Source of the DNA: Vibrio pacinii DSM 19139
GTDB lineage: Bacteria; Pseudomonadota; Gammaproteobacteria; Enterobacterales; Vibrionaceae
Reading direction: 5' to 3'
Length of the DNA: 64,000 nucleotides
Assembly: GCF_000711795.1 (NCBI RefSeq)
Contig: NZ_JONH01000017.1
Span: 1 to 64,000 of the forward strand
Shown one piece after another: positions 1 through 9,630 of this stretch. The first letter of the stretch is position 1. The number at the start of each line of letters is the position of its first letter. Under the pieces are notes generated by a model. It was not told the DNA's origin. It ran no database searches and saw only the letters and a list, made by a program, of their open reading frames with translations. Made by a program: the position numbers and the translations under genes.

Positions 1-84
1 GGTGGAGGGGGACGGATTCGAACCATCGAAGGCAGTGCCAGCAGATTTACAGTCTGATCCCTTTGGCCACTCGGGAACCCCTCC
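1..84 (-). tRNA. tRNA-Tyr (anticodon GTA)
   Basis: Read on the minus strand the gene begins GGAGGGGTTCCCGAG and carries the anticodon arm CAGACTGTAAATCTG with anticodon GTA. It has a long class II variable arm and a T-arm GGTTCGAATCC. The 7-bp acceptor stem pairs GGAGGGG with CCCCTCC, followed by discriminator A and an encoded CC. The last A of CCA would fall just left of the window, so the gene is complete except for that base. A tRNA operon may continue to the left. Confidence 0.95.
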
Positions 85-151
85 AGGGTGTTTTCTTACT
101 CCTAAAAGGAATAAGCTTAAGAAATGTTTTCCCAACACATTGCTCAAGTGC

Positions 152-186
152 GGAGCGCATAATAGCAAACTCGTAAAAGCTGTAAA
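152..186 (-). promoter_or_regulatory. Probable tRNA-Tyr operon promoter
   Basis: On the minus strand there is a -35 TTTACA (181-186), a 16-bp spacer and a -10 TATTAT (159-164), followed by the GC-rich discriminator GCGCTCCGC. GC-rich discriminators are typical of stringently controlled stable-RNA promoters. The start would lie near 152, about 68 nt before the tRNA. The rest of 85-371 holds nothing else I can name beyond the upstream region of the efflux operon. Confidence 0.55.
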
Positions 187-371
187 GCGTTTTTCCTATA
201 ATTTTACGCTGAATGATGTCTTTTTGGGCAAAGATGGTGAAAATCAACCACAAAGGCTAAACAATCAACGACTTTGCTTACATATTATTTCTCGTTCTTT
301 ACATTCCTTGACGTTTTTAATCCGTATAACTCGCTACAATATATCGAGTTTATTTATGCAGAATCTAAATC

Positions 372-1427
372 ATGAAAAATAAAATTATTCTGAGTTTACT
401 CTCCGTGTCTATGCTTGTTGCAGCGCCGAGTTCTTTTGCTAACCGAGCAAAATCGTCAGCAGTGACGGTGGTGACTGAACCGGTGCAAATCCATCAAGTC
501 TCTCAGTCGTTGGCTTTAGTGGGAAAAATGGATGCCGAGCAAGCGGTGATGATCTCATCGGAAGTGACAGGCAAGATTGACGTTATAGCGGTCAATGCCA
601 ACCAAAAGGTCAATAAAGGACAGTTATTGATAAAGCTTGATGACGATAAATCACGGGCGGCATTGGCTGAAGCCAAAGCGTATTTGAAAGATCAGCAGCG
701 TATTTTGCAAGAGTATGAACGACTGGTAAAAAGTAGCGCAATTACACAGACCGCGATCAATGCGCAGAAAACCAACGTGGACATTGCTCAAGCTCGTCTT
801 GATGCCGCCAACGCTAATTTAAAAGATTTGCATATTACCGCTCCCTTTGCAGGCACGGTCGGCTTGATTGACTTTAGCCGCGGCAAAATGGTGACAGCGG
901 GCAGTGAACTCATCACGCTCGACAACCTTTCGGTGATGCAACTTGATTTGCAAGTACCGGAGCGTTACCTCTCTCAACTGGCTAAAGGAATGAAAGTCAG
1001 TGCCACTACCGCAGCTTGGCCTGGTCAAGTGTTTGTCGGTGAATTGGTCGCGATTGACTCTCGTATTAATCAACAGACGTTAAACTTGCGAGTTCGTGTC
1101 CATTTTCCTAACCCAGACTTAGAGCTTAAACCGGGGATGCTAGTGTCGGCAGATATGGACTTCCCTGCGATTGAAGCGCCGATTATCCCCGTACAAGCGC
1201 TAGAGTACTCAGGCACTAAACGTTACGTCTATGTGGTAGGTGAAGACAATAAAGCGACGCGAACCGAAGTGACCTTAGGCGCTCGGGTTGAAAACCAAGT
1301 GGTGATTGAACAGGGCATCGCGATTGGCGATAAAATCGTCGTTCAAGGTATCGTCAATATGCGCGATGGCGTTGAAGTCAAAGAGCTTGGCCAAAGCGCT
1401 AAAATCAGTCAGCAAGGAGCGAACTAA
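372..1427 (+). CDS. RND efflux periplasmic adaptor (membrane fusion protein)
   Basis: This is a periplasmic adaptor that links an inner-membrane RND pump to an outer-membrane channel. An N-terminal signal peptide of about 23 residues ends ...SSFA. It is followed by the first half of the lipoyl/biotinyl-like domain, an alpha-hairpin (about residues 90-150), the second lipoyl half (ITAPFAGTVGLIDFSRG) and the beta-barrel and membrane-proximal domains. At 351 residues it is of usual adaptor length. No lipobox cysteine is visible, so it is probably not a lipoprotein. The stop overlaps the start of the pump gene by one base (TAATG), so the two are translationally coupled. Vibrios carry several such pumps, so I do not assign a vex/vme name. 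Confidence 0.9.
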   Translation: MKNKIILSLLSVSMLVAAPSSFANRAKSSAVTVVTEPVQIHQVSQSLALVGKMDAEQAVMISSEVTGKIDVIAVNANQKVNKGQLLIKLDDDKSRAALAEAKAYLKDQQRILQEYERLVKSSAITQTAINAQKTNVDIAQARLDAANANLKDLHITAPFAGTVGLIDFSRGKMVTAGSELITLDNLSVMQLDLQVPERYLSQLAKGMKVSATTAAWPGQVFVGELVAIDSRINQQTLNLRVRVHFPNPDLELKPGMLVSADMDFPAIEAPIIPVQALEYSGTKRYVYVVGEDNKATRTEVTLGARVENQVVIEQGIAIGDKIVVQGIVNMRDGVEVKELGQSAKISQQGAN

Positions 1428-4400
1428 TGCTGCTGTCTGATATTTCTGTCAAACGCCCGGTTGCCGCTGTGGTGTTGAGTTTGCTGCTGTGTGTCTTTGG
1501 TATTGTTTCTTTTAGTAAGCTCGCGGTGCGTGAGATGCCAGATATCGAAAATCCGGTGGTGTCGATCAGTACGCGTTATGAAGGTGCATCAGCGACCATA
1601 ATTGAGAGTCAGATTACGTCGGTTCTGGAAGATCAGTTGTCTGGCATTAGTGGCATTGATGAGATTGAATCGACGACGCGCAATAGCATGTCGCGCATCA
1701 CCATCACCTTTGAGTTGGGTTATGACCTTAATACTGGCGTAAGCGATGTTCGTGATGCGGTTGCGCGCGCGCAGCGTTCACTTCCTGATGAAGCTGACGA
1801 TCCTGTGGTGTATAAGAACAATGGTTCAGGACAAGCCTCACTGTATATCAACTTGAGCTCGTCTGAGATGGATCGAACGCAATTGACTGATTATGTAGAG
1901 CGGGTCTTGCTCGATCGTTTCAGTTTGATCTCGGGGGTGAGTTCCGTCGACGTTTCTGGCGGTTTGTACAAAGTTATGTACGTCAAACTTAAGCCTGATC
2001 AAATGGCTGGGCGGGGCGTGACCACTTCAGACATTACCTCTGCACTGCGCAATGAAAACCTTGAGAGCCCAGGTGGAGAAGTGCGTAACGATCAGATTGT
2101 AATGTCGGTCAGAACGGCGCGCAGCTATAAGCAAGCGCAAGATTTTGAGTACCTAGTGGTCAAGCGCGCCAGCGACAATACCCCCATTTACCTGCGTGAT
2201 GTTGCCGATGTTTACATTGGCGCAGAAAACGAAAACTCAACCTTTAAAAGCGATGGTGTGGTCAATGTCAGCATGGGGATAGTGCCTCAGTCGGATGCCA
2301 ACCCGCTCGATGTGGCTGAGTTAGTGCACAAACAAGTTGATGATATTCAGCAGTTTTTACCTGAAGGCACCCGTTTGGCGATTGATTATGACTCGACGGT
2401 GTTTATCGAGCGTTCAATCTCGGAGGTGTACAACACGCTATTTATTACTGGGGGATTGGTGATTCTGGTGTTGTATATCTTTATCGGCCAAGTCAGAGCA
2501 ACTTTGATTCCTGCGGTAACGGTGCCAGTGTCGTTGATTTCCTCTTTTATTGCCGCTTACTACTTCGGTTTTTCGATTAACCTGATCACCTTAATGGCGC
2601 TGATTTTGTCGATAGGTTTGGTGGTCGATGATGCCATTGTGGTGGTCGAAAACATTTTCCATCATATCGAAAGAGGTGAGAAACCACTGCTGGCGGCTTA
2701 TAAAGGCACGCGTGAGGTCGGCTTTGCTGTTGTTGCCACGACACTGGTGCTCGTCATGGTCTTTCTGCCGATCTCTTTCATGGATGGTATGGTTGGTCTG
2801 CTGTTTACCGAATTTTCGGTGCTGTTGGCGATGTCAGTGATTTTTTCTTCGTTAATCGCGTTAACGTTAACGCCTGTTCTGGGCAGTAAATTACTCAAAG
2901 CCAATGTCAAACCGAGTCGTTTTAATCTGTTTATTGATCGTCTGTTCGGTCATTTAGAATCAGCTTATCGCCGTTCATTAACACTCGCCCTGCGTTGGAA
3001 GTGGGTGGCACCGATTGTGATTGTGGCCTGTATGGGCGGAAGTTGGGGACTAATGCAGCAAGTACCTTCTCAGCTGACTCCTTCTGAAGACCGTGGCGTG
3101 ATCTTTGCGTTTGTACGCGGCGCGGACGCGACCAGTTATAACCGCATGGCAGAGAATATGGACGTGATTGAGCAGCGCTTGTTACCCTTATTAGGTCAAG
3201 GATTCCTCAAGTCATTCAGTATTCAGTCACCAGCCTTTGGTGGTAATGCCGGCGATCAGACGGGCTTTGTGATTATGATCCTAGACGATTGGAACGAGCG
3301 AGAGCTGAACGCGCAACAAGCCTTGGGCGAAGTGCGTAAAGCGCTGTCTGGGATTGCCGATGTGCGGGTGTTCCCATTTACGCCGGGCTTTAGAGGTGGT
3401 TCTAGTGAGCCTGTACAGTTTGTATTGGGCGGCTCTGACTTTCCAGAACTTCGTATGTGGGCTGAAAAACTTGAGCAGTTAGCGGAAGCATCGCCTTATA
3501 TGGAAGGGGCCGATATTAACTACTCAGAGAAAACCCCGGAATTGGTCGTCACCATCGACAAGCAACGCGCTGCAGAACTTGGCATCAGCGTTAAGGATAT
3601 TTCCGACACCTTAGAGATTATGTTAGGCGGTAAAAGTGAAACCACTTTTGTCGAGCGCGGCGAAGAGTACGATGTTTATCTGCGTGGTGATGAAAACAGC
3701 TTTAACAATGCTGACGATTTGAGCCAAATCTATATGCGTACTTCTTCAGGCGAGTTGGTGACATTAGATGCCGTAACCAAGATTGAAGAGGTTGCGTCGT
3801 CGATTCGCTTATCGCACTACAATAAGCAAAAGTCGATAACCATTACGGCTAACTTATCAGAAGGTTACACCTTGGGTGAAGCGTTGGATTATCTTGATCA
3901 GCAAGCGATTGAGATGCTGCCAGGCGATCTTTCGGTAAGCTATTCAGGCGAATCAAAAGATTATAAAGAGAATCAATCGAGTGTGCTGGTGGTGTTTGGT
4001 CTCGCTTTATTGGTGGCTTATCTGGTATTGGCTGCCCAGTTTGAAAGCTTTATCAACCCTTTGGTGGTGATGTTGACGGTACCTATGGGCGTTTTTGGTG
4101 GTTTCTTGGGTCTGTTTGTGATGGGAGAAGGGCTAAACATCTATAGTCAAATCGGCATGATTATGTTGATTGGTATGGTGACTAAAAACGGTATTCTGAT
4201 CGTTGAGTTTGCCAATCAGTTGCGTGATCGTGGCATTGAATTTGAAAAAGCGATCATTGATGCGTCAGCGCGTCGTTTACGTCCGATCATGATGACTGCC
4301 TTTACGACGCTTGCAGGAGCGATTCCACTGATACTCTCTTCGGGGGCTGGTTATGAGAGCCGTGTGTCGGTCGGTACGGTGATTTTCTTTGGTATGGCTT

Positions 4401-4549
4401 TTGCCACTTTGGTTACCTTGTTCGTCATTCCGGCGATGTATCGTCTAGTGTCTGCTCGAACTCAGTCACCTGGTCATGTTGAGGCCGAACTGAATAAAGA
4501 ACTGGATCTTGATGTAAAAGCGCGAGCATCACATGGTGAGCTCAGTTAA
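1427..4549 (+). CDS. RND family multidrug efflux transporter, inner-membrane pump
   Basis: A 1040-residue AcrB-like resistance-nodulation-division pump expels toxic compounds using proton influx. The N-terminal segment LLSDISVKRPVAAVVLS is the first transmembrane helix. Two large periplasmic loops flank two blocks of helices. The proton-relay aspartates lie in GLVVDDAIVVVENI (D401-D402), and the second half carries the matching GMVTKNGILIVEFANQL segment. It is coupled to the adaptor gene upstream. No outer-membrane channel gene follows, so the complex probably borrows a TolC-like protein. Substrates cannot be read from the sequence. Confidence 0.93.
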   Translation: MLLSDISVKRPVAAVVLSLLLCVFGIVSFSKLAVREMPDIENPVVSISTRYEGASATIIESQITSVLEDQLSGISGIDEIESTTRNSMSRITITFELGYDLNTGVSDVRDAVARAQRSLPDEADDPVVYKNNGSGQASLYINLSSSEMDRTQLTDYVERVLLDRFSLISGVSSVDVSGGLYKVMYVKLKPDQMAGRGVTTSDITSALRNENLESPGGEVRNDQIVMSVRTARSYKQAQDFEYLVVKRASDNTPIYLRDVADVYIGAENENSTFKSDGVVNVSMGIVPQSDANPLDVAELVHKQVDDIQQFLPEGTRLAIDYDSTVFIERSISEVYNTLFITGGLVILVLYIFIGQVRATLIPAVTVPVSLISSFIAAYYFGFSINLITLMALILSIGLVVDDAIVVVENIFHHIERGEKPLLAAYKGTREVGFAVVATTLVLVMVFLPISFMDGMVGLLFTEFSVLLAMSVIFSSLIALTLTPVLGSKLLKANVKPSRFNLFIDRLFGHLESAYRRSLTLALRWKWVAPIVIVACMGGSWGLMQQVPSQLTPSEDRGVIFAFVRGADATSYNRMAENMDVIEQRLLPLLGQGFLKSFSIQSPAFGGNAGDQTGFVIMILDDWNERELNAQQALGEVRKALSGIADVRVFPFTPGFRGGSSEPVQFVLGGSDFPELRMWAEKLEQLAEASPYMEGADINYSEKTPELVVTIDKQRAAELGISVKDISDTLEIMLGGKSETTFVERGEEYDVYLRGDENSFNNADDLSQIYMRTSSGELVTLDAVTKIEEVASSIRLSHYNKQKSITITANLSEGYTLGEALDYLDQQAIEMLPGDLSVSYSGESKDYKENQSSVLVVFGLALLVAYLVLAAQFESFINPLVVMLTVPMGVFGGFLGLFVMGEGLNIYSQIGMIMLIGMVTKNGILIVEFANQLRDRGIEFEKAIIDASARRLRPIMMTAFTTLAGAIPLILSSGAGYESRVSVGTVIFFGMAFATLVTLFVIPAMYRLVSARTQSPGHVEAELNKELDLDVKARASHGELS

Positions 4550-4574
4550 CCCAGAAGACAAGATAGATAGAACC

Positions 4575-4602
4575 AAGCCCGCGATAAATGCGGGCTTTTT
4601 TA
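4575..4602 (+). terminator. Rho-independent terminator after the RND operon
   Basis: A perfect 8-bp stem AAGCCCGC / GCGGGCTT with a 7-nt loop is followed by a T-run. It lies between the end of the pump gene and the convergent YitT-family gene. Confidence 0.85.
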
Positions 4603-4628
4603 TAACTTGGATTTGAGGGGGTAAGTTA

Positions 4629-5228
4629 TTAGCCGTAATTGACTGAATAGCGAGTCGGTTTATGATTCATCGCGAGTACGAGGTTGAGCGCGACAGCACC
4701 GATAATCGATAACAAGATAGTTTGAGGTGAGACAAATAGCAGTGAGCCGAGCAAGATCGAGAAATCAATCGCGAGTTGAGTTTTTCCTACCGAGATACCG
4801 AATTTATCTTGAATATACAGACACAATACATTGAAACCACCCAAACTCGAGCGATGACGAAACAGAATTAGCATGCCCAAACCCATCAGCAAACCACCCG
4901 CCACAGAGCAGTAAACCGGATTGATGGCTTCGAGACTGATCACAAGGTAGAGATGATCAGTAAAAACAGAGACCAGTGCACCTGAAATCGCGCTATTGAC
5001 TGCAAAGCGGGCACCAAAGCGTCGCCAAGCCAGTAGATAGAAAGGGCTGTTGGCTACAAAATAGAGCGTTCCCAACGATAAAGTGGTGATTTGGCTTGCA
5101 AGAAGCGCCAGCCCTGCGGTCCCTCCGGTAAGGAGTGAGGCGGACTGGAGGAAGAAGAAGCCTTGGGCGACGAGAAAAGTGCCAGTTAGAATTGCGATCC
5201 AATCTTCTTTACGTGAGTGTTTTTCCAT
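4629..5228 (-). CDS. YitT family (DUF161) membrane protein
   Basis: An integral inner-membrane protein with about six hydrophobic segments, including GTFLVAQGFFFLQSASLLTG and the conserved GGTAGLALL stretch typical of YitT/DUF161 proteins. It is about 199 residues from the ATG at 5228 (MEKHSRKED). An upstream in-frame ATG would add 12 residues but these look non-conserved. It lacks the C-terminal DUF2179 domain of the longer Bacillus relatives. The biochemical function of the family is unknown and the isolated, convergent position gives no clue. Confidence 0.8.
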   Translation of the reverse strand: MEKHSRKEDWIAILTGTFLVAQGFFFLQSASLLTGGTAGLALLASQITTLSLGTLYFVANSPFYLLAWRRFGARFAVNSAISGALVSVFTDHLYLVISLEAINPVYCSVAGGLLMGLGMLILFRHRSSLGGFNVLCLYIQDKFGISVGKTQLAIDFSILLGSLLFVSPQTILLSIIGAVALNLVLAMNHKPTRYSVNYG

Positions 5229-5594
5229 CAATTTTAAATTTATCGAGCAAATAATGGCGTGCATACTATGTAAAAAATAAGGATTTCGGTAGCTTGGGGG
5301 TGAAATTTAAGGTAAACCTATGTAATCATGGTTTTACGGAGTGTAAAGGACAAAATTGACACTTCTCTTGATTTAAGGCGAGAGAAATGCTCAACATGAT
5401 ATTCTTCGTAAAGCATTATGAAAAAACTGCATGAGAAAAAGTGAATTTTTCTCTTTATGACCCAGATCAAATTATGTAGAATGCGCGTCATTAGCTTGAT
5501 GCAAACGTTTGCGCGGCAATAAATGCGCAAATTATAAGGATCAAATGTCAGTTTTTTTGCCACATTAAGTCTTAATCTGAGTCAGGAGATACAG
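5229..5594. other. Intergenic region upstream of glyA
   Basis: This 366-bp gap separates the YitT gene and glyA, which are divergent. It holds the PurR-type operator described separately and a candidate -10 (TAGAAT, 5477-5482) just upstream of it. I see no small gene or riboswitch; the glycine-riboswitch consensus is not apparent. The glyA ribosome-binding site is CAGGAG, about 8 nt before the ATG. Confidence 0.5.
5499..5514 (+). promoter_or_regulatory. PurR-type operator upstream of glyA
   Basis: The 16-bp palindrome ATGCAAACGTTTGCGC matches the enteric PurR operator consensus (A-GCAAACGTTTGC-T) at its core without error. In E. coli glyA is a PurR target because serine hydroxymethyltransferase supplies one-carbon units for purines. 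The site lies about 80 bp upstream of the glyA start and just downstream of a TAGAAT -10, consistent with repression by blocking. The purR gene is not in the window. Confidence 0.75.
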
Positions 5595-6845
5595 ATGCTA
5601 AAGCGTGATATGAACATCGCGGATTACGATGCGGAACTGTTCGCAGCTATCCAAGAAGAAACTCTTCGCCAGGAAGAACACATTGAACTTATCGCTTCTG
5701 AAAACTACACCAGCCCACGTGTAATGGAAGCGCAAGGCTCCCAGCTCACCAACAAGTACGCTGAAGGCTACCCAGGCAAGCGTTACTACGGCGGCTGTGA
5801 GTATGTTGATAAGGCGGAAACATTAGCGATTGATCGTGCCTGTCAGCTGTTTGGCTGCGAATATGCCAACGTTCAGCCACACTCTGGCTCTCAAGCTAAC
5901 AGTGCCGTGTACATGGCGCTGCTTAATCCTGGCGATACGGTTCTTGGTATGAGCTTGGCACACGGCGGTCACCTGACTCATGGTTCACCGGTTAACTTTT
6001 CGGGTAAACACTACAACGTTATCCCTTACGGTATCGACGAAGCGGGTCAAATCAACTACGACGAAATGGAAGCACTGGCACTAGAGCATAAGCCGAAGAT
6101 GATCATCGGTGGTTTCTCTGCGTATTCTCAAATCGTTGATTGGAAGCGCATGCGTGAAATCGCTGACAAGGCAGACGCTTACTTGTTTGTCGATATGGCG
6201 CACGTTGCGGGTCTTATTGCTGCTGGTGAATACCCAACACCAGTTCCTCATGCCCATGTTGTTACGACAACAACACATAAAACGTTAGCAGGCCCTCGTG
6301 GCGGTTTGATTTTGTCAAATGCTGGCGAAGAGATGTACAAGAAGCTCAACTCAGCCGTCTTCCCTGGTGGTCAAGGTGGCCCTCTAATGCATGTTATTGC
6401 TGGTAAAGCGGTGGCATTCAAAGAAGCGATGGAGCCTGAGTTTAAAGCCTATCAAGCACGTGTTGTTAAAAATGCGAAAGCAATGGTCGGCCAGTTCCAA
6501 GAGCGTGGTTACAAGATTGTTTCTAACAGTACTGAAAATCACCTGTTCCTCGTTGACCTAATCGACAAAGACATCACGGGTAAAGATGCTGACGCGGCAC
6601 TTGGCTCTGCGAACATCACTGTTAACAAGAACTCAGTACCAAATGATCCACGTAGCCCATTCGTGACTTCAGGTATCCGTGTTGGTACACCGGCGATCAC
6701 TCGTCGTGGTTTCACTGAGGAAGACGCGAAAGAGCTTGCGAATTGGATGTGTGATGTTCTAGATAACATCGGTCAACAAGATGTAGTTGAAGCGACCAAA
6801 CAAAAAGTTCTGGCGATCTGTAAGCGCCTACCTGTTTACGCTTAA
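5595..6845 (+). CDS. glyA: Serine hydroxymethyltransferase
   Basis: A PLP enzyme that converts serine plus tetrahydrofolate to glycine plus 5,10-methylene-tetrahydrofolate in the cytoplasm. It has 416 residues, close to the family norm. The PLP lysine is K229 in [16 protein letters not shown], and the N-terminal [18 protein letters not shown] stretch is characteristic. Start [12 protein letters not shown] follows a clear SD. It is monocistronic with its own terminator. A PurR-type box upstream suggests purine control. Confidence 0.98.
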   Translation: MLKRDMNIADYDAELFAAIQEETLRQEEHIELIASENYTSPRVMEAQGSQLTNKYAEGYPGKRYYGGCEYVDKAETLAIDRACQLFGCEYANVQPHSGSQANSAVYMALLNPGDTVLGMSLAHGGHLTHGSPVNFSGKHYNVIPYGIDEAGQINYDEMEALALEHKPKMIIGGFSAYSQIVDWKRMREIADKADAYLFVDMAHVAGLIAAGEYPTPVPHAHVVTTTTHKTLAGPRGGLILSNAGEEMYKKLNSAVFPGGQGGPLMHVIAGKAVAFKEAMEPEFKAYQARVVKNAKAMVGQFQERGYKIVSNSTENHLFLVDLIDKDITGKDADAALGSANITVNKNSVPNDPRSPFVTSGIRVGTPAITRRGFTEEDAKELANWMCDVLDNIGQQDVVEATKQKVLAICKRLPVYA

Positions 6846-6864
6846 TTACTCTGCACAAGATCAT

Positions 6865-6894
6865 AATAGCCTCCACGATGGAGGCTATTTTTTT
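6865..6894 (+). terminator. glyA terminator
   Basis: A 10-bp stem AATAGCCTCC / GGAGGCTATT with a 5-nt loop is followed by seven T. It lies 20 nt after the glyA stop. Confidence 0.9.
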
Positions 6895-6916
6895 GTCGCT
6901 GACTTTGGGTTGCCCG

Positions 6917-7246
6917 TTACTTTGGTAGGCTCAGCAAAGTGCCTGACTTACATCTAAACGAGTAGTACTTGCTACTTTCATTAAACTTACCTAACCCTTC
7001 ACCATCACAATAGTCGATATTGATATCTCGCATTGTGCTGAGCGTTTCTTCACTGGTCAGGGCAAATTTAGAACCATCCGAACAGACGATACGTACCCGG
7101 CCATCATCACTGACTGAGTAAATATCCACTTCGGTATTGCACAATTCGAATGACGCTTCACGGAAGTTATCTTGATCGGTGTTTGAAGCACACCCCGCTG
7201 TCACTGCCACTAATGCCGTTAACGCAATCAGTCCAAATGTTTTCAT
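6917..7246 (-). CDS. Small putative lipoprotein of unknown function
   Basis: A 109-residue protein starts MKTFGLIALTALVAVTAGC, a type II signal peptide with the lipobox VTAGC, so the mature form should begin CASNTDQD and be lipidated. The rest is acidic and contains four further cysteines (LCNTE, IVCSDG, DYCDGEG, FRCKSG), which suggests two disulfides in the periplasm. I do not recognise a named domain. It is a single gene, convergent with glyA, with an AGGAG ribosome-binding site. The function is unknown. Confidence 0.75.
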   Translation of the reverse strand: MKTFGLIALTALVAVTAGCASNTDQDNFREASFELCNTEVDIYSVSDDGRVRIVCSDGSKFALTSEETLSTMRDINIDYCDGEGLGKFNESSKYYSFRCKSGTLLSLPK

Positions 7247-7341
7247 AGGAGATCCTTGGATGGTCTGTTTAATTATTGTACGAATAGATATCGGTTAGTG
7301 GTTAGACTATATAAGAGTGCAGTTTCATTCAATAAGCGATA

Positions 7342-7368
7342 TAAAAAAAGCCGACTTATTAGTCAGCT
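7342..7368 (-). terminator. Terminator after lipA
   Basis: On the minus strand AGCTGACT and AGTCGGCT form an 8-bp stem with one G-U pair and a 4-nt loop. Seven T follow. It lies just past the lipA stop. Confidence 0.75.
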
Positions 7369-7391
7369 TATTTATTAGAGTTGAATATCGT

Positions 7392-8357
7392 TTAGCTAAT
7401 TTCAACGCCTTGTGCTTGAAGGTCGGCGTGGTACGAAGAACGTACAAAGGGGCCACAAGCTGCGTGGGTAAAGCCTAGTTCAAGCGCGATTTCTTTGAGT
7501 TCATCAAACTCTGATGGTGGCACATAACGCTCGACTGGTAAGTGGTGACGGCTCGGAGCAAGGTACTGACCGAGAGTCAGCATTGTTACGCCATGTGCAC
7601 GTAAATCTTTCAGAACTTCTACGATCTCTTGTTTGGTTTCACCCAAGCCCATCATCAAGCCTGATTTAGTCGGAATATTAGGGTGTTGCTGTTTGAATTT
7701 TTGTAACAGCTCTAATGACCACTTGTAGTTAGCTCCCGGACGAGCTTTGCGGTACAGGCGAGGAGCCGTTTCTAAATTGTGGTTAAACACATCTGGCGGA
7801 TTGTCTTTCATCAGCTCAAGCGCTACGTCCATGCGTCCGCGGAAGTCGGGAACCAAAGTTTCAATCTTAATGTTTGGGTTCAACACACGGATCTCGCGAT
7901 TACAATCGGCGAAATGTTGCGCACCACCATCACGGAGATCATCACGGTCAACAGAGGTGATGACCACGTACTTGAGCTTCATGTCTTGAATGGTTTTCGC
8001 CAGTTTTTTAGGCTCATCGTTTTCAGGAGCCAGTGGACGACCATGGGCAACATCACAGAATGGACAGCGACGAGTACAAATGGCGCCAAGAATCATGAAG
8101 GTCGCCGTACCGTGATTGAAACATTCAGCAAGGTTTGGGCATGATGCTTCTTCACAAACAGAGTGCAGGTTATTTTTACGCATCGCTGACTTAATGTCTT
8201 GGATACGTTGGCTATCTGCTGGCAGTTTGATCTTCATCCAGTCAGGTTTACGAAGAACTTGTTTCTGCTCGGTTGGCATGTTCTTTACAGGGATCAATGC
8301 CATCTTATCAGCGTCACGATATTTAACGCCTTTTTCCATTTGGATTGGTTTACTCAT
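7392..8357 (-). CDS. lipA: Lipoyl synthase
   Basis: A radical-SAM enzyme that inserts two sulfurs into protein-bound octanoyl groups to make lipoyl cofactors. The auxiliary cluster cysteines C68, C73 and C79 ([12 protein letters not shown]) and the radical-SAM cysteines C94, C98 and C101 (CTRRCPFC) are all present. It has 321 residues, as expected. It lies just downstream of lipB on the same strand (28-nt gap), so the two form the lipoylation operon: LipB transfers octanoate, then LipA sulfurates it. The Ser-Tyr-rich C-terminus VRSSYHAD is also typical. Confidence 0.98.
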   Translation of the reverse strand: MSKPIQMEKGVKYRDADKMALIPVKNMPTEQKQVLRKPDWMKIKLPADSQRIQDIKSAMRKNNLHSVCEEASCPNLAECFNHGTATFMILGAICTRRCPFCDVAHGRPLAPENDEPKKLAKTIQDMKLKYVVITSVDRDDLRDGGAQHFADCNREIRVLNPNIKIETLVPDFRGRMDVALELMKDNPPDVFNHNLETAPRLYRKARPGANYKWSLELLQKFKQQHPNIPTKSGLMMGLGETKQEIVEVLKDLRAHGVTMLTLGQYLAPSRHHLPVERYVPPSEFDELKEIALELGFTHAACGPFVRSSYHADLQAQGVEIS

Positions 8358-8385
8358 GCTTCTCTTACTTCTCGTTGCTGATGGT

Positions 8386-9033
8386 CTATTGATTGGTTAG
8401 TGAGACAGTGTTCACTTGCTCATAACCAAGCAGTGCGACTAGCTCTTCGACTAGCTTGTTTTCAACCTGAGCGATATTATCAGGTCCACCCAATTGGCTG
8501 ACCTGAGCCATCTCCATACCGGCATACCCACAGGGATTAATGCGCTGAAAAGGAGCAAGGTCCATGTTGACATTCAGAGCTAAGCCGTGAAATGAACAAC
8601 CTTTGCGAATTCTTAGTCCTAAAGAGCAGATCTTTTTACCGTCGACATAAACGCCGGGAGCATCTGGGCGTGCTGCGGCGTCGATATTGTATGCTTTTAG
8701 GGTATTAATTACGAGGTTCTCGATATGCGTGACGAGATCTCGTACACCGAGTTTTTTACGACGAAGGTTAATTAGGAAGTAGGCGACCAGTTGTCCTGGG
8801 CCGTGATAAGTCACTTGACCGCCACGATCACTTTGAACGACAGGAATGTCACCGGTATTTAGTAGGTGTTCCGCTTTACCGGCTTGTCCTTGAGTAAATA
8901 CAGGGTTATGTTCGACTAGCCATACTTCATCGGGCGTGTTGTCCCTTCGATTGTCGGTAAAGTTATGCATTGCTTGCCAAATTGGCTCGTAATCCTGTCT
9001 TCCTAGATGTTTTATTACAAGCTGGTTGTGCAT
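8386..9033 (-). CDS. lipB: Octanoyl-ACP:protein N-octanoyltransferase
   Basis: Transfers octanoate from acyl carrier protein to lipoyl domains, giving the substrate for LipA. The thioester-forming cysteine is C168 in [10 protein letters not shown], and the conserved lysine is K134 in DGKKICSLG. The [15 protein letters not shown] motif is typical of LipB. At 215 residues it is of normal length. It is the first gene of lipB-lipA and lies downstream of ybeD, as in E. coli. Confidence 0.97.
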   Translation of the reverse strand: MHNQLVIKHLGRQDYEPIWQAMHNFTDNRRDNTPDEVWLVEHNPVFTQGQAGKAEHLLNTGDIPVVQSDRGGQVTYHGPGQLVAYFLINLRRKKLGVRDLVTHIENLVINTLKAYNIDAAARPDAPGVYVDGKKICSLGLRIRKGCSFHGLALNVNMDLAPFQRINPCGYAGMEMAQVSQLGGPDNIAQVENKLVEELVALLGYEQVNTVSLTNQ

Positions 9034-9156
9034 TGCGTACTTCCATCGTCGATTAATAAAGTGAAAGGATTATAAACTGCTTCTGGATAAGGCTCTATAT
9101 CTCAGCAACACATTTTTAACCTTAGAGTCTTTGTCGTCTTTTTATCTATTTGATCT

Positions 9157-9185
9157 ATAAAAAGAAAGCAGCTCGCGCTGCTTTC
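9157..9185 (-). terminator. Terminator after ybeD
   Basis: A 9-bp stem GAAAGCAGC / GCTGCTTTC with loop GCGA is followed on the minus strand by TTTTTA. It separates ybeD from lipB. Confidence 0.85.
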
Positions 9186-9212
9186 AAAAAATTTTGATTA
9201 AATCAAATTAAA

Positions 9213-9491
9213 TTATAGAACCATGCGCACAATGTCGATTTCACCCAGTTCTTTATACAGAATTTCTACCTGTTCAATCGATATCGCTGTGATGTTGATT
9301 GAGACTGAGTGATAGTTACCTTTCGCACTTGGTTTGACTGAAGGACTGTAATCACCTGGAGCATGGCGTTGAATCACTGCTAGAACCTTTTCTGGCAGTT
9401 CTGGCTTCGCGTGGCCCATGACCTTGTATGTGAAAGAACAAGGGAACTCAAGCAGGTCTTTCAGTTTTGCATCTGAGTTAATGTTCAGCAT
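9213..9491 (-). CDS. ybeD: YbeD family (DUF493) protein
   Basis: A 92-residue cytoplasmic protein of the DUF493 family, recognisable from the start [26 protein letters not shown] and the central [13 protein letters not shown] strand. The fold is ACT-like ferredoxin in the E. coli homologue. Its function is not firmly established. It sits between dacA and lipB, the same place as in E. coli and V. cholerae, but terminators on both sides suggest an independent transcript. Confidence 0.93.
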   Translation of the reverse strand: MLNINSDAKLKDLLEFPCSFTYKVMGHAKPELPEKVLAVIQRHAPGDYSPSVKPSAKGNYHSVSINITAISIEQVEILYKELGEIDIVRMVL

Positions 9492-9586
9492 TTTGGAACT
9501 CCAAGTTTAGAAAATCGTCGTTATCAGCGCGAAATAGTACTGCCAATTGACAAGGATCTCAAGCTACCACGATAGGGGGGTAAATG

Positions 9587-9610
9587 AAAAAAGCCGCACT
9601 AGGCGGCTCT
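9587..9610 (-). terminator. Terminator after dacA
   Basis: A 6-bp GC-rich stem AGCCGC / GCGGCT with loop CTAGT is followed on the minus strand by six T. It lies just downstream of the dacA stop. Confidence 0.8.
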
Positions 9611-9630
9611 TTATAAACTAACTGTATGAA

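Noticed and set aside
2..382. Open frame on the plus strand across the left edge
   Set aside because: It runs through the tRNA-Tyr gene on the opposite strand and its promoter, has no SD, and shows no protein-like composition.
6917..7246. The small lipoprotein as a glyA-linked regulator
   Set aside because: It is on the opposite strand with its own SD, and nothing in its sequence suggests regulation; the neighbourhood alone is not evidence.
8116..8400. Frames on the plus strand inside lipA
   Set aside because: They are antisense to a well-supported radical-SAM gene and have no independent signals.
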